A program made the position numbers and the translations under genes. Below the pieces are notes generated by a model. It was not told where the DNA came from. It did no database searches and saw only the letters and a list, made by a program, of their open reading frames with translations. Shown one piece after another: positions 43,121 to 55,298 of a DNA stretch of 64,000 nucleotides. Origin of the DNA: Trichosphaerium sp. ATCC 40318 (Eukaryota; Discosea; Flabellinia; Trichosidae); NCBI GenBank assembly GCA_038496445.1, contig JALMLS010000289.1:1-64000 (forward strand), read 5' to 3'. How positions within the stretch are numbered: position 1 is the first letter of the stretch; the number at the start of each line of letters is the position of its first letter.

Positions 43121-45552
43121 TCACGGAGAAGGTTCTTCCTCGTCATCTGCTTCCAAATCTCCAGGTAGATCTGGAAGTGACTTGATACCAGCTGGATCAC
43201 TATCATAGCTTTCAGTTACCAACTTGTGCTTTTTAATCTTGTCAGCGAGCTCTAAACACTTCTTTGTGAATACTGGAGAAGCTATAAAAAAACATGTCAG
43301 CAAGATCATTACAGAAGTCGTTAGGTACAAAATGCAAAGAAAGCAGATATAAGGCCACCAAAGGGTAAAGAAATTGCAGCAAGCATAGACGTCCAAGGTC
43401 CAACAGTTGTAAGATGCTCTAAAAAGAGAATAAATAAACCAATTTCCATTTTTTTGCTTACCTTGAGCACACAATCCGCCAGGATTAGCGGCTTCACAAA
43501 AAGCGTATCTAACCTCTCTTTCAGTAGCTTTGGCTATTGGAATCGTTGTGAATTGTATAAACAGTACAATCTCAGCAGTACACAAGAGCCATACCTGTAG
43601 CAAAAACTTAGAACAAAAACAAGAAAAAAAAAATATCTCGTACCATAATGAGGTAGCCCATATGTATAACTTTAAGTTTAGCATACGCATTCTTACTGCT
43701 TTCAGATATTGCTTTATTTTTGCTTGCCTAGTAAATACATTAGGACCCTTTACGAAGACTTTTTAATTTACCTTGTGAAATTTCCACGCAATTAGCAAGA
43801 TGTTCACAGACTGTATCAAAAGGGGTATCACTACCGGTATGACGTAAAATAGAGTATTCAGTATAGTATACATAGTACTGAACCTATCGACCTTCCAAAA
43901 CGCTACACAAAGATATTAGAGCAACTACTACTATACAACTGCAAAAAAAACAGCTTTAGAGGACTTATCGTACCAAAGCAACCACGAACACAACCAGAAA
44001 AAACTGAATATTTGTCATTAATTAAGAATGCTGCAGTAGCACCCAATGGAAGTATTAATCCAGAAGCAAACGCGATGTTTCTGGTTGTTACAATTAGCTC
44101 AATTGGTACAGTTTAAACTTGAATGTACCTATGCCATTTTTGCCACTTAAAGTGTGGTTTCTTTGAATACATGGCAATGACAACTGCTGTTCCATATATG
44201 GCCCAGTAGTTTAAGAAAAGTTCCAGTGGGAGGAATGTGATAATAGCTAGAAAAAACACTTAAGTAAAAAAGTACGACAACAAAAAGGAAACTAAACTAA
44301 AGGTACCTGAAATAGCACATGGCAATTTTTCATACCAGTCTCGAGATGACTGTCTAAATCTACTATTAACACACGCTAATCCATCAAAAGCTCCCGGTAA
44401 ATTTGTCATTGAGGTAAGTGTAGCCATCCTAAGCAATAAAACAAAATAAACAAATTGGAATGAAATATAATGCTTACCAAAGAGACAATAGAAGTATGTT
44501 AGACGGAAACGTTGTTCTGAATTTTTTTGATAGACTCAATATAGCGCAAGCTAAGGTACCAAGAACACTACCAGATATCCCAATAACCAAGTACGTCTTA
44601 AAAGAAATACTCAATTGGCGCAACAAGAAAAAAAAAAAGTATTCGGAGAAACTTTGACATACCCGTTTTTCCGCCGTACAATGTTGTCCTGGGTGAGGAC
44701 ATTTTAATTGACACTCATTAGCCTTGTCATAGTATAAAGTAGGATGAAAACAATCATCAGGTCCCCACTCTATAGCATAGTCGTTGCAAGTTGAGGCGTC
44801 AGAAAAGGTATCCGTAAAAATATCTAAAACACTCATTAGCCACTAGATTAAGGCGTTTCTCTTCTTGAAAATAAAGAACGGTCCCCTCTGCTTTAATTAT
44901 TCTTGAAAACGCACTTGGAAGTATCTCTTCTTTGCCAGTACAGTTTGGTTTATATTCCGCTGTAAGAGATGCAAAGTTAGCAAACTCGAATTCGCAATCT
45001 GCAAGAACACGCTGACAGGTCGATACACATGGTACAGAAGGAAGCAAAGAAACTCCACATTCTGCTGGCCTACAATTAGGAAGTTTAGAAGTCGCTTTTA
45101 GGCAAAAAATAAAACAATTTCTTTACCTGAATATCCGTTTACATGAGAGTTCTTTTAGCGCTGGCGCGCATCTAAACACAATATAAATACGTATGCTGAC
45201 GCGATCAATTATTTTTCCGCTAGAAAAAGTAGTAGTGAACGATTAGACATGTCTATTATCGTTCTCATGGTATGGTGCTCTGTTTTTGTGGTTTTACGGT
45301 TAGAAATGTGTTCACATACCTTGGACTGGGACTAAAGTGAGAGAAAAGCGCTATAGGCAGCGATAAATTGGCATAGAGTTCGTCTTGCTGAAGACCGTCC
45401 ACTGACGCATACGTATCATTGACTGGAGCACCAGAAGCTCTATCAACGTATCTACACACGTTCTCTACTGGAAATGGATCGCAACTATAGAAGCCCTGTG
45501 CTTTTATTATGCCAATAGTTGCAATTAAGAGCAATAACACCCGCAAGCGCAT
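43121..45552 (-). CDS. Frizzled/Smoothened-like seven-helix receptor
   Basis: The start at 45552 gives a signal peptide (MRLRVLLLLIATIGIIKA). The N-terminal Cys-rich domain spans three exons with the ten-Cys Frizzled layout: 'FYSCDPFPVENVCRYVD', 'CAPALKELSCKRIFR' and 'SVPCVSTCQRVLADC'. After a Cys linker come seven hydrophobic helices ('LVIGISGSVLGTLACAILS', 'IITFLPLELFLNYWAIYG', 'NIAFASGLILPLGATAAFL', 'YVIPVVIPLLIQSVNILLI', 'LLLCTAEIVLFIQF', 'PFGGLISAFFAFC' among them). The cytoplasmic tail is acidic and ends 'DDEEEPSP' at 43121. At least ten exons. Frizzled-like receptors occur in amoebozoans and sponges as well as other animals; in Dictyostelium they have no known Wnt ligand. The KTxxxW Dishevelled motif was not seen after helix 7, so signalling is probably non-canonical. 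Confidence 0.8.
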
Positions 45553-46506
45553 TGAGGGACCCAAATAATCCTGAAGCGCCGGAGTGCGTTTAAAAATGTT
45601 CCAAAAAGGATTTCGGAGTTCGCTTAACTAATTATTACCTGTCAAAGTTAGACACAAAACACACTGTTAAGCAGTGCGAAGAACTAGGATATGCCAGCGC
45701 ATACATCAAAGAGAAACTAACTAGTATTCAAGGAACTGCAATCAAAGGATTGCAGGACATCTACAAACCAGATGCGACCTCCACCAAGAGTGGTGGAACA
45801 GACACAAAAAACAATTAGACACGGCCTCAGAGTTGGACATTCAGAACAATCTGGATGACACGATAGGACACATTACTTAATTCATTATTGAAGCCAGCTG
45901 GATATATGTACCAGACTGGAAGTGGTAAGACAAGGAGCCAGGCCCAAGGGCCTGGAGGCAACCTACGGTTACCTGCTTTAAGCCAGACTCCGAATGGAGC
46001 TCCTTGGACAAGACAGGAATGTACTTGACCACACAGATAGAATAGAATAGAAGAATAGACAAACACTAAACGTACAAAAGCAAAAGGTTTCAAGCCATGA
46101 AAATTTGATTTTAACCTTAGCTGTGGAATTGATACGGCTTTAAGTATTTTTTTTTTTATTGGTCATCTCATTTTCAGCGGCATGTTGTGGTTCGCTATGA
46201 AACTGTAGATTCATGTAATAGTATGCTATTCGTGCCGAAAACTGATTATACCCATGACGTTACTCTATAGCTCATAGAAGATGTCTCAATCATGTGCCAC
46301 TAAAAATTGAGATTACGGAAAAATTGTACCTAAAATCCATATCAAGTTGCTATATTTCGGTACGAAGACCTGCAGCTAAGCAAGTCAAACAACAATTTTT
46401 TTTTGACAAAAAACTTGACGCTCAGTTACTATTTCTAGTGTTTATTTGTTTGATAAGTGATACACGCGAATGTGTTTAATATGCAGTTAAAAGGGTAGAA
46501 AGGTAT
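45553..46506. other. Intergenic region with an orphan GC-rich coding-like island
   Basis: Between the Frizzled and GST genes, about 45594-45819 on the plus strand holds an open frame without an ATG ('GVRLTNYYLSKLDTKHTVKQ', then 'GYASAYIKEKLTSIQGTA') that ends at TAG. From about 45826 to 46030 the DNA is noticeably less AT-rich than its surroundings and reads as a Gly/Pro-rich peptide ('RSQAQGPGGNLRLP'). This looks like a fragment of a mobile element or an imported gene, but no domain is certain. The remaining sequence to 46506 shows nothing. Confidence 0.35.
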
Positions 46507-47378
46507 TCATGGCCTGAATTTCTTGAGAAGAGCAAAGAAGGGCTTGTGAACTTCAACAAACGTTTCGTTCTTTTGCACTGCTTCCCAGAACTTTGCAACT
46601 TTTTCAGGAAGAGGCACATCATACAAAGCGACATGGATAACTTGAGCAAGAGCTATAGCCAAAGCAACATCACCAAGAGACATTGACTTACCAACAAGCC
46701 ATACAGAATCTTTAAAGTACGTATCATTGCAAAACTTGAACTGTAAAACAAACCATAAGAACTAACGCCAAAACACGTGATTTTTTTGTTTACTTACTTG
46801 TTCGGTCATTTGAACTTTGAGCGCAGCAGTCTTGGTCTTGTCTTCGTCTTTCTTGAGGACAATAGGAATGAAGAATGTTTCAAAAGCGTATTTGTTGCAC
46901 GTGTCAGCGATATTGTTCCTTACTGACTCGAATACAGTGTCAACCTGTAGATTAGATTAATGACCGTTTTTGGATGCAAAATGATATCTACTTACCTTTG
47001 CAAGTTGCGCAGCGTTATCAACAGGATACAAAGAAGACTTGCCCTTAATGCAAAAGTACCTATGGTCAGATTAGACATTGTCCTTTTTTCTCAATCAATT
47101 CAGTCGCACCTGGCAATAGCAGCAGAGTCACATACTATGGTACCGTCAGCTTCTTTGATAGCTGGTACTTTGCCAAGAGGATTGATTGCTAAATACTCAG
47201 GCTTCTTTTGTTCATTTTCAAGAAGAGCAACAAGCTATAGAAGTATCAATACCAAGAACTTTGACTTACTTGCGACAATAGTCACCTGTAATTTTATGTC
47301 AACTCCTGAAAGTGCACCTGCCATATGTGCAATACGGCATGGTGCAGACATTGGGATTTGGTACAGGGTTGTTGCCAT
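46507..47378 (-). CDS. Glutathione S-transferase
   Basis: The ATG at 47378 opens 'MATTLYQIPMSAPCRIAHMA'. Four exons give about 215 residues, the normal cytosolic GST length, ending with TGA at 46507-46509. The thioredoxin-fold N-domain has the cis-Pro block 'NPLGKVPAIKEADGTIVCDS' (first 20 residues shown), with the conserved 'DSAAIARYF' that binds the glutathione gamma-Glu. The helical C-domain has 'KSMSLGDVALAIALAQV', the N-capping box region of GSTs. These enzymes conjugate glutathione to electrophiles or act as peroxidases. The 'SAPCRI' start places a Ser and Cys near the usual catalytic position, as in theta- or omega-like classes; the class is not certain. An eEF1-gamma N-domain was considered but the length is too short. 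Confidence 0.85.
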
Positions 47379-48120
47379 TGAGAAGTGCTTTCGTTGATAT
47401 TGTTGTTTGTCTATTCTGATTGCAGCATTTCTAAGTACACATTTGAAACCAACTAAACTATTGGCCGGTCCCGAGGAAAACGCCACGTTCGTATAGAGGT
47501 ATTTAATACCTAGAATAGGTTCGTGTCAATCACATAATGTTGTTGATATACTTTTCAGTATCTTTAAGACGGCAAAATATTTAGCCGGATATCTCATTAT
47601 TTTGAGACTTGTCACCCCTTCAATTTTGTGTATGGACTATCACCACTTTGGTTATCACCAATCTTGTAAACAGAAACGGATAAATATAAGAAGAAGTGAT
47701 AGCCAAGTGCTGAGTCATTGGTGGAGAATATAGCGGAACAAATCACATTTCACAAACGACACGTGTCAAGATGCGAGCTCACTGCAAGTTGCTCATCACA
47801 AAACAAAATGCAAGCAAACTTATCGAGTTCGTATGCAAGCTATCGATGTTTGGCAAAGACGGTGAAGGATTAAAGTCGCAACTAAAAGAAACACAACCTC
47901 AAAAAATGACAGGTTCTTTAAAGATGTAAAGATCTGAGTAATCCAAGAAAGAAAGAAGCGCGAACAAGAATAATTCAACGGTTTTTTTTGTTTATTGTAC
48001 AAATGACTTAATTCAACCCTACAAAATTGGTGTTTATAAGCATAACAACAAAAACCATCAAGAAAAAAAACCGCCGAATAAATGCGTGTGAGTTTACTGC
48101 TAAAATACTTTTTATTATTG
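47379..48120. other. Intergenic; one small ORF of doubtful status
   Basis: The plus-strand ATG at 47771 opens a 52-codon frame ('MRAHCKLLITKQNASKLIEF') ending in TAA near 47929. The composition looks coding and the first residues recall the start of HUS1-like clamp proteins, but no second exon could be linked, so it is not called. CACGTG lies near 47760, just before that ATG. Confidence 0.3.
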
Positions 48121-49926
48121 TCAAAGTTTCGATTGCCAACGCCAAGTGTTCAGGTCAATATTTCCTCCTACAATGGTTTTAGCGTGCAGCCATTGTCAAA
48201 AAAAACAAAAAAAATCATACCTGACAAGATCAGGCCAACACGTGATATACCCGTTTTTGATTTAAATTCGTCGCTCAATACAACAGCTAATGGTATAGCA
48301 CCACTAGGCTCGACAACCTTTTATACTTGTTAGACAACCTCAAGACAAATTCAAAAAAAAAATCAAAAAAAAGAGTTAGAGTATCGAGCGCACAATTTTC
48401 ATCCTCTCCCATATCAATCTCATTGCAGCCCTGACTTGATCATCGTTTACAGTAATAATATCTTCCAAGTGAGTCTTTTAGTCGTTAGCAAAATGTCATA
48501 ACCTTAGTGAATGATAGTTCTTGGCACGTGCAAACAATCACGGTTGTACGTACATGCATAATAGGGAAAGTGTTACTACCCAAGTTTGTCCTAACAAAAG
48601 TGTCAACAATACACCAGTTGTAGGGTACTAACCTCAACCCATCACAAATAGTATCAACAGTTTCATTTTCTATTATACGACCACCTTTGATAGATCTTTT
48701 TGCGTCATTAGCACCTTAAAGAGAATAAGCAATTTACTTTCCTCAAAGGGTTTCTCTTGAAGTAAGGACTTACCTTCTGGCTCTGCACCAAAAATACGAA
48801 TGGATGGATTGACGCCTTTGGCGGCAATACATACACCAGACATCATACCACCACCTCCCGTAGGAGCAATAATAGCATCAAGATCTTAACAACCACGTGA
48901 ACATAAAAATATAATGATATTATTACCTTTTGCTTGTTCTAGCAATTCAAGCGCCATTGTACCTAAAACCGCTTAGCGCTGCGCAAAGGAAAACGTTTCA
49001 ATGATAGCATTTCGTTAAGGGCTAGAAGCATTGGAGAAATGAAGAGAAAAAAATGATGTTGTTGTAAATTCAATAATAAAAAAATACGTTACCTTGTCCT
49101 GCTATTACTCTAACGTCATTTGATGGGTGTATAAACGTAGCTCCAGTATCTTTAAGAACCTTTTCACATACTTGTTCTCTTGCTACGGGTGAGCTTGGTG
49201 CTGTAGTAATAATACCACCTTAAAAACAAAGTCAAAAGAAACCAAAACCCAAAAAACAAAGTAGATACCATATCCTTTTACTGCCCTTCTCTTGACTTAA
49301 AACAAAGATACATTAGTACAACATATATACAAATATAACAGTACCGGCTGGTGCATTTTCTGGCATAACGATGTGAGCAGCTACAACGCAAAATGTCAGG
49401 TACACAATTCAAAAGGGTAAAAAAAAAAAGTCACTTACCAATGCCTCTAACTCTAGCTGCAAGCGCTACTGCTTGCGCATGATTGCCAGAACTTGATCAC
49501 GTGTTAAAACATAAATTGATCACGTGCTAAAATCGAGGTCACCTGTGAGTTGCTACGCCTTTGGAGGCCGCCTCTTCTGAAAGCGAGAAAACCGCGTTAC
49601 AAGCACCACGAAATTTAAAAGCGCCAATCTATCTTGTATTTGTACTCATTACAACAATACTGATTTAAACATACCTTTTGGAAGTTCTCACACTAAATGA
49701 GAATATGTTAAACAGATATTACAACAGTTAGGGCGTTTTTACCTTAAAAAATAATTTACGTCCAGCCATGGCATCCAATGTAGAACTAGTAAGAACTGGC
49801 GTGCATTTAATGCTTAAAAACGATTATTGATGTCAAAGCGCTAAACTGCTATCCGTACAGACTTTTTATGCGTTCACGCGCATCTAGAACATCCTGATAG
49901 GACACAGGCAACTTTCCAGAACTCAT
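48121..49926 (-). CDS. PLP-dependent serine racemase / threonine dehydratase family enzyme
   Basis: At least ten short exons run from ATG 49926 ('MSSGKLPVSYQDVLDARERI') to TGA 48121-48123, about 330 residues, the full family length. The PLP lysine region reads 'FKFRGACNAVFSL', followed by 'SSGNHAQAVALAARV' (substrate Ser loop), 'APTGGGGMMSGVCIAAKG' (glycine-rich phosphate loop), 'FGAEPEGANDA' (Glu-Pro-x-Gly metal site region) and the C-terminal 'VEPSGAIPLAVVL' and 'ILSGGNIDL', all standard fold-type II motifs. There is no ACT domain, so it fits eukaryotic serine racemase or catabolic threonine dehydratase rather than biosynthetic IlvA. Reaction: L-Ser to D-Ser or pyruvate, or L-Thr to 2-oxobutanoate, in the cytosol. 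Confidence 0.88.
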
Positions 49927-50150
49927 ACTAGCACTTTAAAAGCGAGATTCAGAAAAACAAAAAGCGACTTAACAAAATGCATACATAAGTAACTCTTTTT
50001 GTTTACTTTCGTTTTCTTGATCTACTATACAATTCACTGCGCACTAGTGTACACTATAAGCTTGTTTACAATGATAATTGCATGAAGCTTGCGTTTTAAA
50101 CAGTGTGGGTTTAAGTTCTTCCACAATTTGTCCTCAAGTAACATTGGACA

Positions 50151-51234
50151 TTAATCCAAGTCCATTGGTTCCGGTTCTTGTCGCCGTGTGCGTGTTGGTT
50201 GTCCATTTGGCACACCTCTAGGCGAATTTTGTACACCTCTAGGTGAATTCTGAGGTGAGTTCCCAGGAGACACATTAAGCGGTACAGGAAGCTGCATGTA
50301 GTTTCCAACGACCTTCTTAATGGACGGTAAAGCGACTTGGCCATCGTCAAAGTCACCTATGAATGGTGCAAGTAACTTGGGCTCAGTAGGCTTTTTTGGC
50401 TGCCAATACATCTGTCCTTGACGAGGAGACTATTTTTAAACGTGTAAGTTCAGAAACCACGAAAACATGGGGCAAAGAAAACGCCCAGAAAGGATTCTGA
50501 CTTTTAGGAAAATCCCGAAAATACGAAAAAAAAAACTTACTTGGTATGGAGATGGTGTATCTACAGGTGGCCTATGTGGAGGACCAGCTCTAGGAGAGTA
50601 TGGCGTCCTTGGAGACGGATGAGAACGGGGAGAAGGGTGAATACGAGGCGAATGTACATCTAAGTGGCTATTATTAATACACAACTAGAGATATCGCGGT
50701 AAACTGAAAAATCAAACATTAAACTCAGATTTTTGTGAAAAGTTGGGAGAAAAATAGGCACAAAACAAAAAAGATTAAAAAACGTACTTGACGCCATACG
50801 AGGTGAGTATCTATCCCTAGGAGAACCTCCCCTAGAAGGGGACGGTTGGGAAAAGTATGGAAATGGGGGCTGTTGTTGCTGTGACGAAGCGGAATTTGGC
50901 TGACTGTTTGGAGAACCTCTACCGCTTCCTGAGCTGCTACCACTCCTTGGAGACTCCACGCGTGTAAATGCAGAGCCACTTCCCGGCGCTTTGAGGGGTT
51001 AGCATTCGAATATGGAATGTGTCGGTGTTTTAATTCAAAAAAAAATTTTACAGTTTTCGTACTTTTTTTGTATTTACCAATGGGTAACATTGGAATTTTT
51101 GGTTTTTGTGCTTGATGAGTGAGTTGTCCGCTTTTGCGCACGTTATTTGTAAATTGTTTTATTTCAGGAGGAATCACCGTTCTTGATAACCTCCAGTTAT
51201 TGACCATTGAACGAGGTGGATTTGCGGGGTTCAT
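50151..51234 (-). CDS. Ser-Pro-Arg repeat low-complexity protein
   Basis: The ATG at 51234 opens 'MNPANPPRSMVNNWRLSRTV' with a short helical segment 'PPEIKQFTNNVRKSG'. Four exons then carry repeated SPR/SPRR units ('SPRIHPSPRSHPSPRTPYSP', 'NSPRGVQNSPRGVPNG'), a Gln tract ('SSQQQQPPFP') and a last exon with one ordered piece ('YMQLPVPLNVSPG'), ending 'PEPMDLD' at 50151. SP sites fit proline-directed kinases such as CDKs or MAPKs, so phosphorylation control is likely. The N-terminal segment might be a short interaction motif. Probably a nuclear or cytoskeletal scaffold; the family is not recognised. Confidence 0.55.
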
Positions 51235-52473
51235 TAGCCTAGAAAATTAAAGCGTAAGGCAATGGATGACGTAAGTTATTAAATTACACGATAATACACT
51301 TGTATAATACGCTATTATAAGAGCATAGAATAACGCTAAGGCGAAGAAGGTAAAATTGGCTCATTATTTTTTTTTTTGTTGCTTTTTTGTTTTTTTCATA
51401 ACTTGGAAGCTAAACTATTTATTTGGTTGTTTTAGAAAATAGGCACTTTGCTTGAAAACCAAAAAAAAAAAATCATACAATTGTTGTATTTGCGGTGTTT
51501 GTAAACAAGACGAGTTTATAGAAACTTTTATCGGGTGGCTGTGTAAAAGGTATTGTTGTATAAATATGTAAAAGTATGAATTAGCGCTAATTAAAGTGAT
51601 CCCTTCACAGGAGGCGAACTGATCAACAAAAAGAGCGCTAATTATGCGTAAAGTGCTTGAAAAGTGCTATGGATATACGTACCAGCTTGTAATACAAGAT
51701 CTGGCGACAACTCGCAAAGAGTAGTCCTAGAAAGCGCAAGCGTTGCACCAAAAGGTTTGTGAGCGCCCTTGAAAGGACCTAAACTAGTGTACCGGTGAGC
51801 CCAATGTCGAGCTGCGAGGTAAACCGGCTGTTTGGGAAATAAAATGTAAGAAAATAGATTTTCTGAAAAATGAACATGTGAAGTGTTGCAGTTATGTTCA
51901 ATGCACAAAAACCAATAAGATACAAGTAAGGGCGTTTAATTTCGTAACACAAATGCGGAATTGTCGTGTCTTAAAATAGTGTCCCAGGGACTTTGTTTTC
52001 CGTTTGTCATTCAAATGATATAATAACACATGTGTAGTGTCCCGCATTCTCTTGGTATTTCAGTGACCTTGGCGTGACCTTGGCGGGTGTCTTAGGTATT
52101 ACCTCACGAATTAACTTTGGGCGGTGTTTTCATAACTTACAAAGGCAGAATACAGCACAATATCGCGTTCTTAGTAATAGAATGTAGGTGCCTTTTATGT
52201 AATCTTTTTTATCTATGACATATATTGAAGCTTGATCTTTAACATTGTTACGAACATATTTGTGCAACACCACACGACGTGTCATAGTCAGTATCGTGGC
52301 TAGCAATAAAGCGAAGCTTGCAGGTTTCTTTCTCGAGCGTTTTAGGAACGTAGGAAGGCTGAACAAGGCCTTAATGTCTTTAAGTGTTTGTAGCTCACAG
52401 AAAATAAGCGTTGTGTCTATACTTTGTGCTGAGTGTTTCGTAAACACTAGTTGAGCATTTACTTTGGTAAATC
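51235..52473. other. Gene-poor stretch with one orphan exon-like ORF
   Basis: At minus 51695-51838 an exon-like frame is bounded by a CCCAAACAG acceptor and a GTACGT donor and reads 'PVYLAARHWAHRYTSLGPF' and 'ALSRTTLCELSPDLVLQ'. It is well formed, but no partner exon could be linked on either side. It may be the trace of a small gene or a lost one. The rest of the 1.2 kb, including the ORFs at 52130-52454, shows nothing recognisable. Confidence 0.3.
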
Positions 52474-53755
52474 ATGCAAACAGCCAAGCCTAAATCACAT
52501 GTTGAGTATGTATCGAGCCCTAGTTTGACAAACGGCACCTTCAGCCCGGGATGGAGCGAACTTGATGTCAATATTCTCAAGTTAGGTATTAAAAAGTTTG
52601 GAGTGGGCCGGTGGACTGAGTTAATGGCGTCGGGCTGTTTGCCAGGTAAAACGAAAAATCAACTGATGTTACAACTGCAACGGATAATGGGTCAGCAATC
52701 CCTATCAGGTACGTAGAGTGTAAATTACGCGTCTACAGAAGTTATAAGTCAAAATCAACTCTAAAACGGTTCAGAATACATGGGTATTCATCTAGATCCA
52801 GAAGCAGTGGGCAGAGCGAACGCAGCAAACAAGTATGCTAAACGTAAAAAGCCTGGCGGTATCATTATCAACGATGGAGGTACGCATACAACAAATAAGG
52901 GTTCAGTTGTAACACCTACTATAGCGCCAATTAATAAGGACGAGAATGCCAAAAAAGTTGAGGAAAACACTGAAAAGTACGTGTACAATGTTTACTTCCG
53001 CGTGAACTACGCGAAGAAGGTGTTTAGAAACTACAAAATAAAATTCGTATTTTTCAAACTTACAATTTGCCTGTTTAGGTATGGCCTTCCTTTAGAAGAG
53101 ATTGAAGGTATTGATTTACCTGATAGGCGTAATGAATATAACGCTGTCTTCGACAGAGCATTAAAGAAACGTCGCTTGGCAATGCTACAAGCTCGATTAC
53201 AAACGTACCAAACGCGTTTGGTTTCATTGGCTGATGAAGGCGCAAATAAGGAAACAAAAAATTCTGAAGACAAAGGAGCTGTCTTAGCTGATTGTAAAGA
53301 CGACCAAACTACTGGTGTATTGATGGCAAACGCAGAGGAGAATAAAGTAAAGGTTCTAAAGAGGAAACGTGGAAGGAAGAAAGGACATACGAATGCTTCT
53401 GTTTACAAGCACTTTTATCCAGATGAGAAAGCTCCAGTTGAGCATGACGAAGATAGTGATAGAAAGCTTGCTATGGCTTTAGCAAAAGAGGAACAATTAA
53501 GAGCGTTATATTATCAATCGGAGATAGTACATACAAGCGACTACGAGTATAGTGATGATGTTAATGCAGACTCAGACTTTCAGGTATTTACTCTTTTTTT
53601 TTTTAATGTTGTTCATTTTTTTTTGTGCTTACTGTTGCCTCTAGTTGCCAAAAACAAAGAAACAACGCAGGCGCGGGCGTAAGGAATCTGTAGAAATAGT
53701 ACAAGAACGTGTTTTTTCTACACAAGCCCCAACACCGTCACGTAGGTACCTATGA
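52474..53755 (+). CDS. SANT/Myb-like DNA-binding protein
   Basis: Four exons run from ATG 52474 to TGA 53753-53755, about 360 residues. Residues about 25-75 form a single SANT/Myb repeat with the three spaced tryptophan-type positions ('FSPGWSELDVNILKLGIKKF', 'GVGRWTELMASGCLPGKT', 'QLMLQLQRIMGQQSLS'). This is followed by a conserved-looking block 'GIHLDPEAVGRANAANKY'. The C-terminal half is helical and highly charged with a bipartite-type signal ('KVLKRKRGRKKG') and acidic clusters ('DYEYSDDVNADSD'), ending in a basic tail 'KTKKQRRRGRK'. This class of single-Myb proteins with an 'LPGKT..QL' second helix is known from protists. It is nuclear, likely transcription or chromatin related. Confidence 0.72.
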
Positions 53756-53937
53756 GGAAATGAACATGGTAGAGGGATATTTTTGTACAATACAATTAAC
53801 TTGTTATATTAACTGAAACGTTTTTGTTTTATTTTGAACGCGTAACGTGTTTTTGTTTACTCGCTAAAGGTTATCTCATTGTTATAATATTGCCAAGTGT
53901 ATTTGAGGGTTGTAATGAATATTGTGGTTTGGATGGT

Positions 53938-55161
53938 TTATAGTAATTCAGTATCTTTTGCAAATCTTGGTTTAGAGACAAACCATGAGTCTCTAAGCTC
54001 ACATACTTTGTTTAAAGGGAAGTGAGTAAGAGTATGGTCATTGAAAGCCATTAAATTATCCTCTCCAGCTTGGAAGTATGCTGATTGTAATACTGGTAAA
54101 ACCTACACAAAGTTATAAGCAACTTAGTGGAAATTGGATGAGTATGTGTACGCGTTTAATAGCGTTCCCTTTTTCAAGCTTCTTAATCATGTCATAGCGG
54201 TGTAAATCGTTACCCAAAATAATCACCTTTGTGAGACGGACAGGACTCCAATTGCTCACAAGTAGATTATGATACAAACTCTAAAGAGTAGTTTATAGTA
54301 AGTCTTTTAGCTCTTTTCGTTGTTTCATAGTTGTCTCCTACCTTTGGACAATGAGGCATGTAGAATAATACAGGCTCAGCAGATTCAATAATAAACTTTC
54401 CTTGATCGTTATTTTCCAGAACAGTGCATCCATTCCTTGATACAACAGTTGAAAAAAACACGTTTTTTGAATATTTGATTTTGCTTGTTTTTTAACTTAC
54501 TGGCTGATTATTCTCTTATCGAGTTGTGTTAAAGCTGGATCAAATACGCTCACGTTTTTTACCTACAAAATATAAGTTGAACAAGGCACTATGGAATAGA
54601 GAGGTGAATTTGTGAAAAAAATAAGAAAGTTTGTTTGGACGTCCAAACCGGATAATGCTGGTCTATGTATACCTTTAGTGTTGTCCTTATCTTCAAGAGT
54701 AACGCGAATTGGTTTCTGGCATTGAGTGAGTGTTGTAGGGAGCCAAGACCGTAGCAGACGATTTCTGATAATTTCGGCTTTGAAATATCAATTAATAGCG
54801 TAGATATTGTTTCTATAGCAATTTCGTGAGTCTTTTAGTGCGTCGAAGAGCTATCTTACTTGTAATAGACCTAGTTATTGGTGCATTGTTTATTTCTGCT
54901 CTAATCACTTTTAATTACGCTTTAATTTAATCCTTATCGTACTTGACACGCTTTAAAGCAGCAAACAAGTCACTGTGCTTTGAAGTGTTTATTAGTGACC
55001 CAGCAATATTCCTACTCGCTTCTATTGCCTCATCATAGCGATTTTGGGACCTATTCGCTCCTTTCTTCAATCAAATCAGAACAAACCGTTACAACCACGG
55101 CAATACTTTACGTTTCACAACAGTAAACCCTCCTTCTTCCATCCTATTAGCGTGGGCCATT
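53938..55161 (-). CDS. SRR1-like domain protein
   Basis: The ATG at 55161 opens 'MAHANRMEEGGFTVVKRK', typical of SRR1-like N-termini. Following exons give 'RYDEAIEASRNIAGSLI', 'DPALTQLDKRIISQ' and the signature 'SAEPVLFYMPHCPK' joined to 'SLYHNLLVSNWSPVRLTKVI' and 'GNDLHRYD', ending at TAA 53938-53940. SRR1 was found in plants as a light and clock regulator and related proteins in animals and yeast affect heme or circadian control; the biochemical role is unclear. The start exon lies about 140 bp from the divergent NTF2-like gene, so they may share a promoter. Middle exons (54500-55000) are only partly resolved. Confidence 0.7.
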
Positions 55162-55298
55162 GTATCTTGGCTTCAAATATCAAATTGTTACGTCTTACTT
55201 CGTGAACTTCGTGAAATTTTGTGGCGCACATTTTTAGGAACTTAAGTCAGCCGTGGTCATCATAACTCACAAAATACAACTGGTGTGCACAAAACATC

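Noticed and set aside
48082-48333. Plus-strand ORF starting MRVSLLL
   Set aside because: It overlaps the last exons of the minus-strand serine/threonine dehydratase gene, which carry the family's C-terminal motifs.
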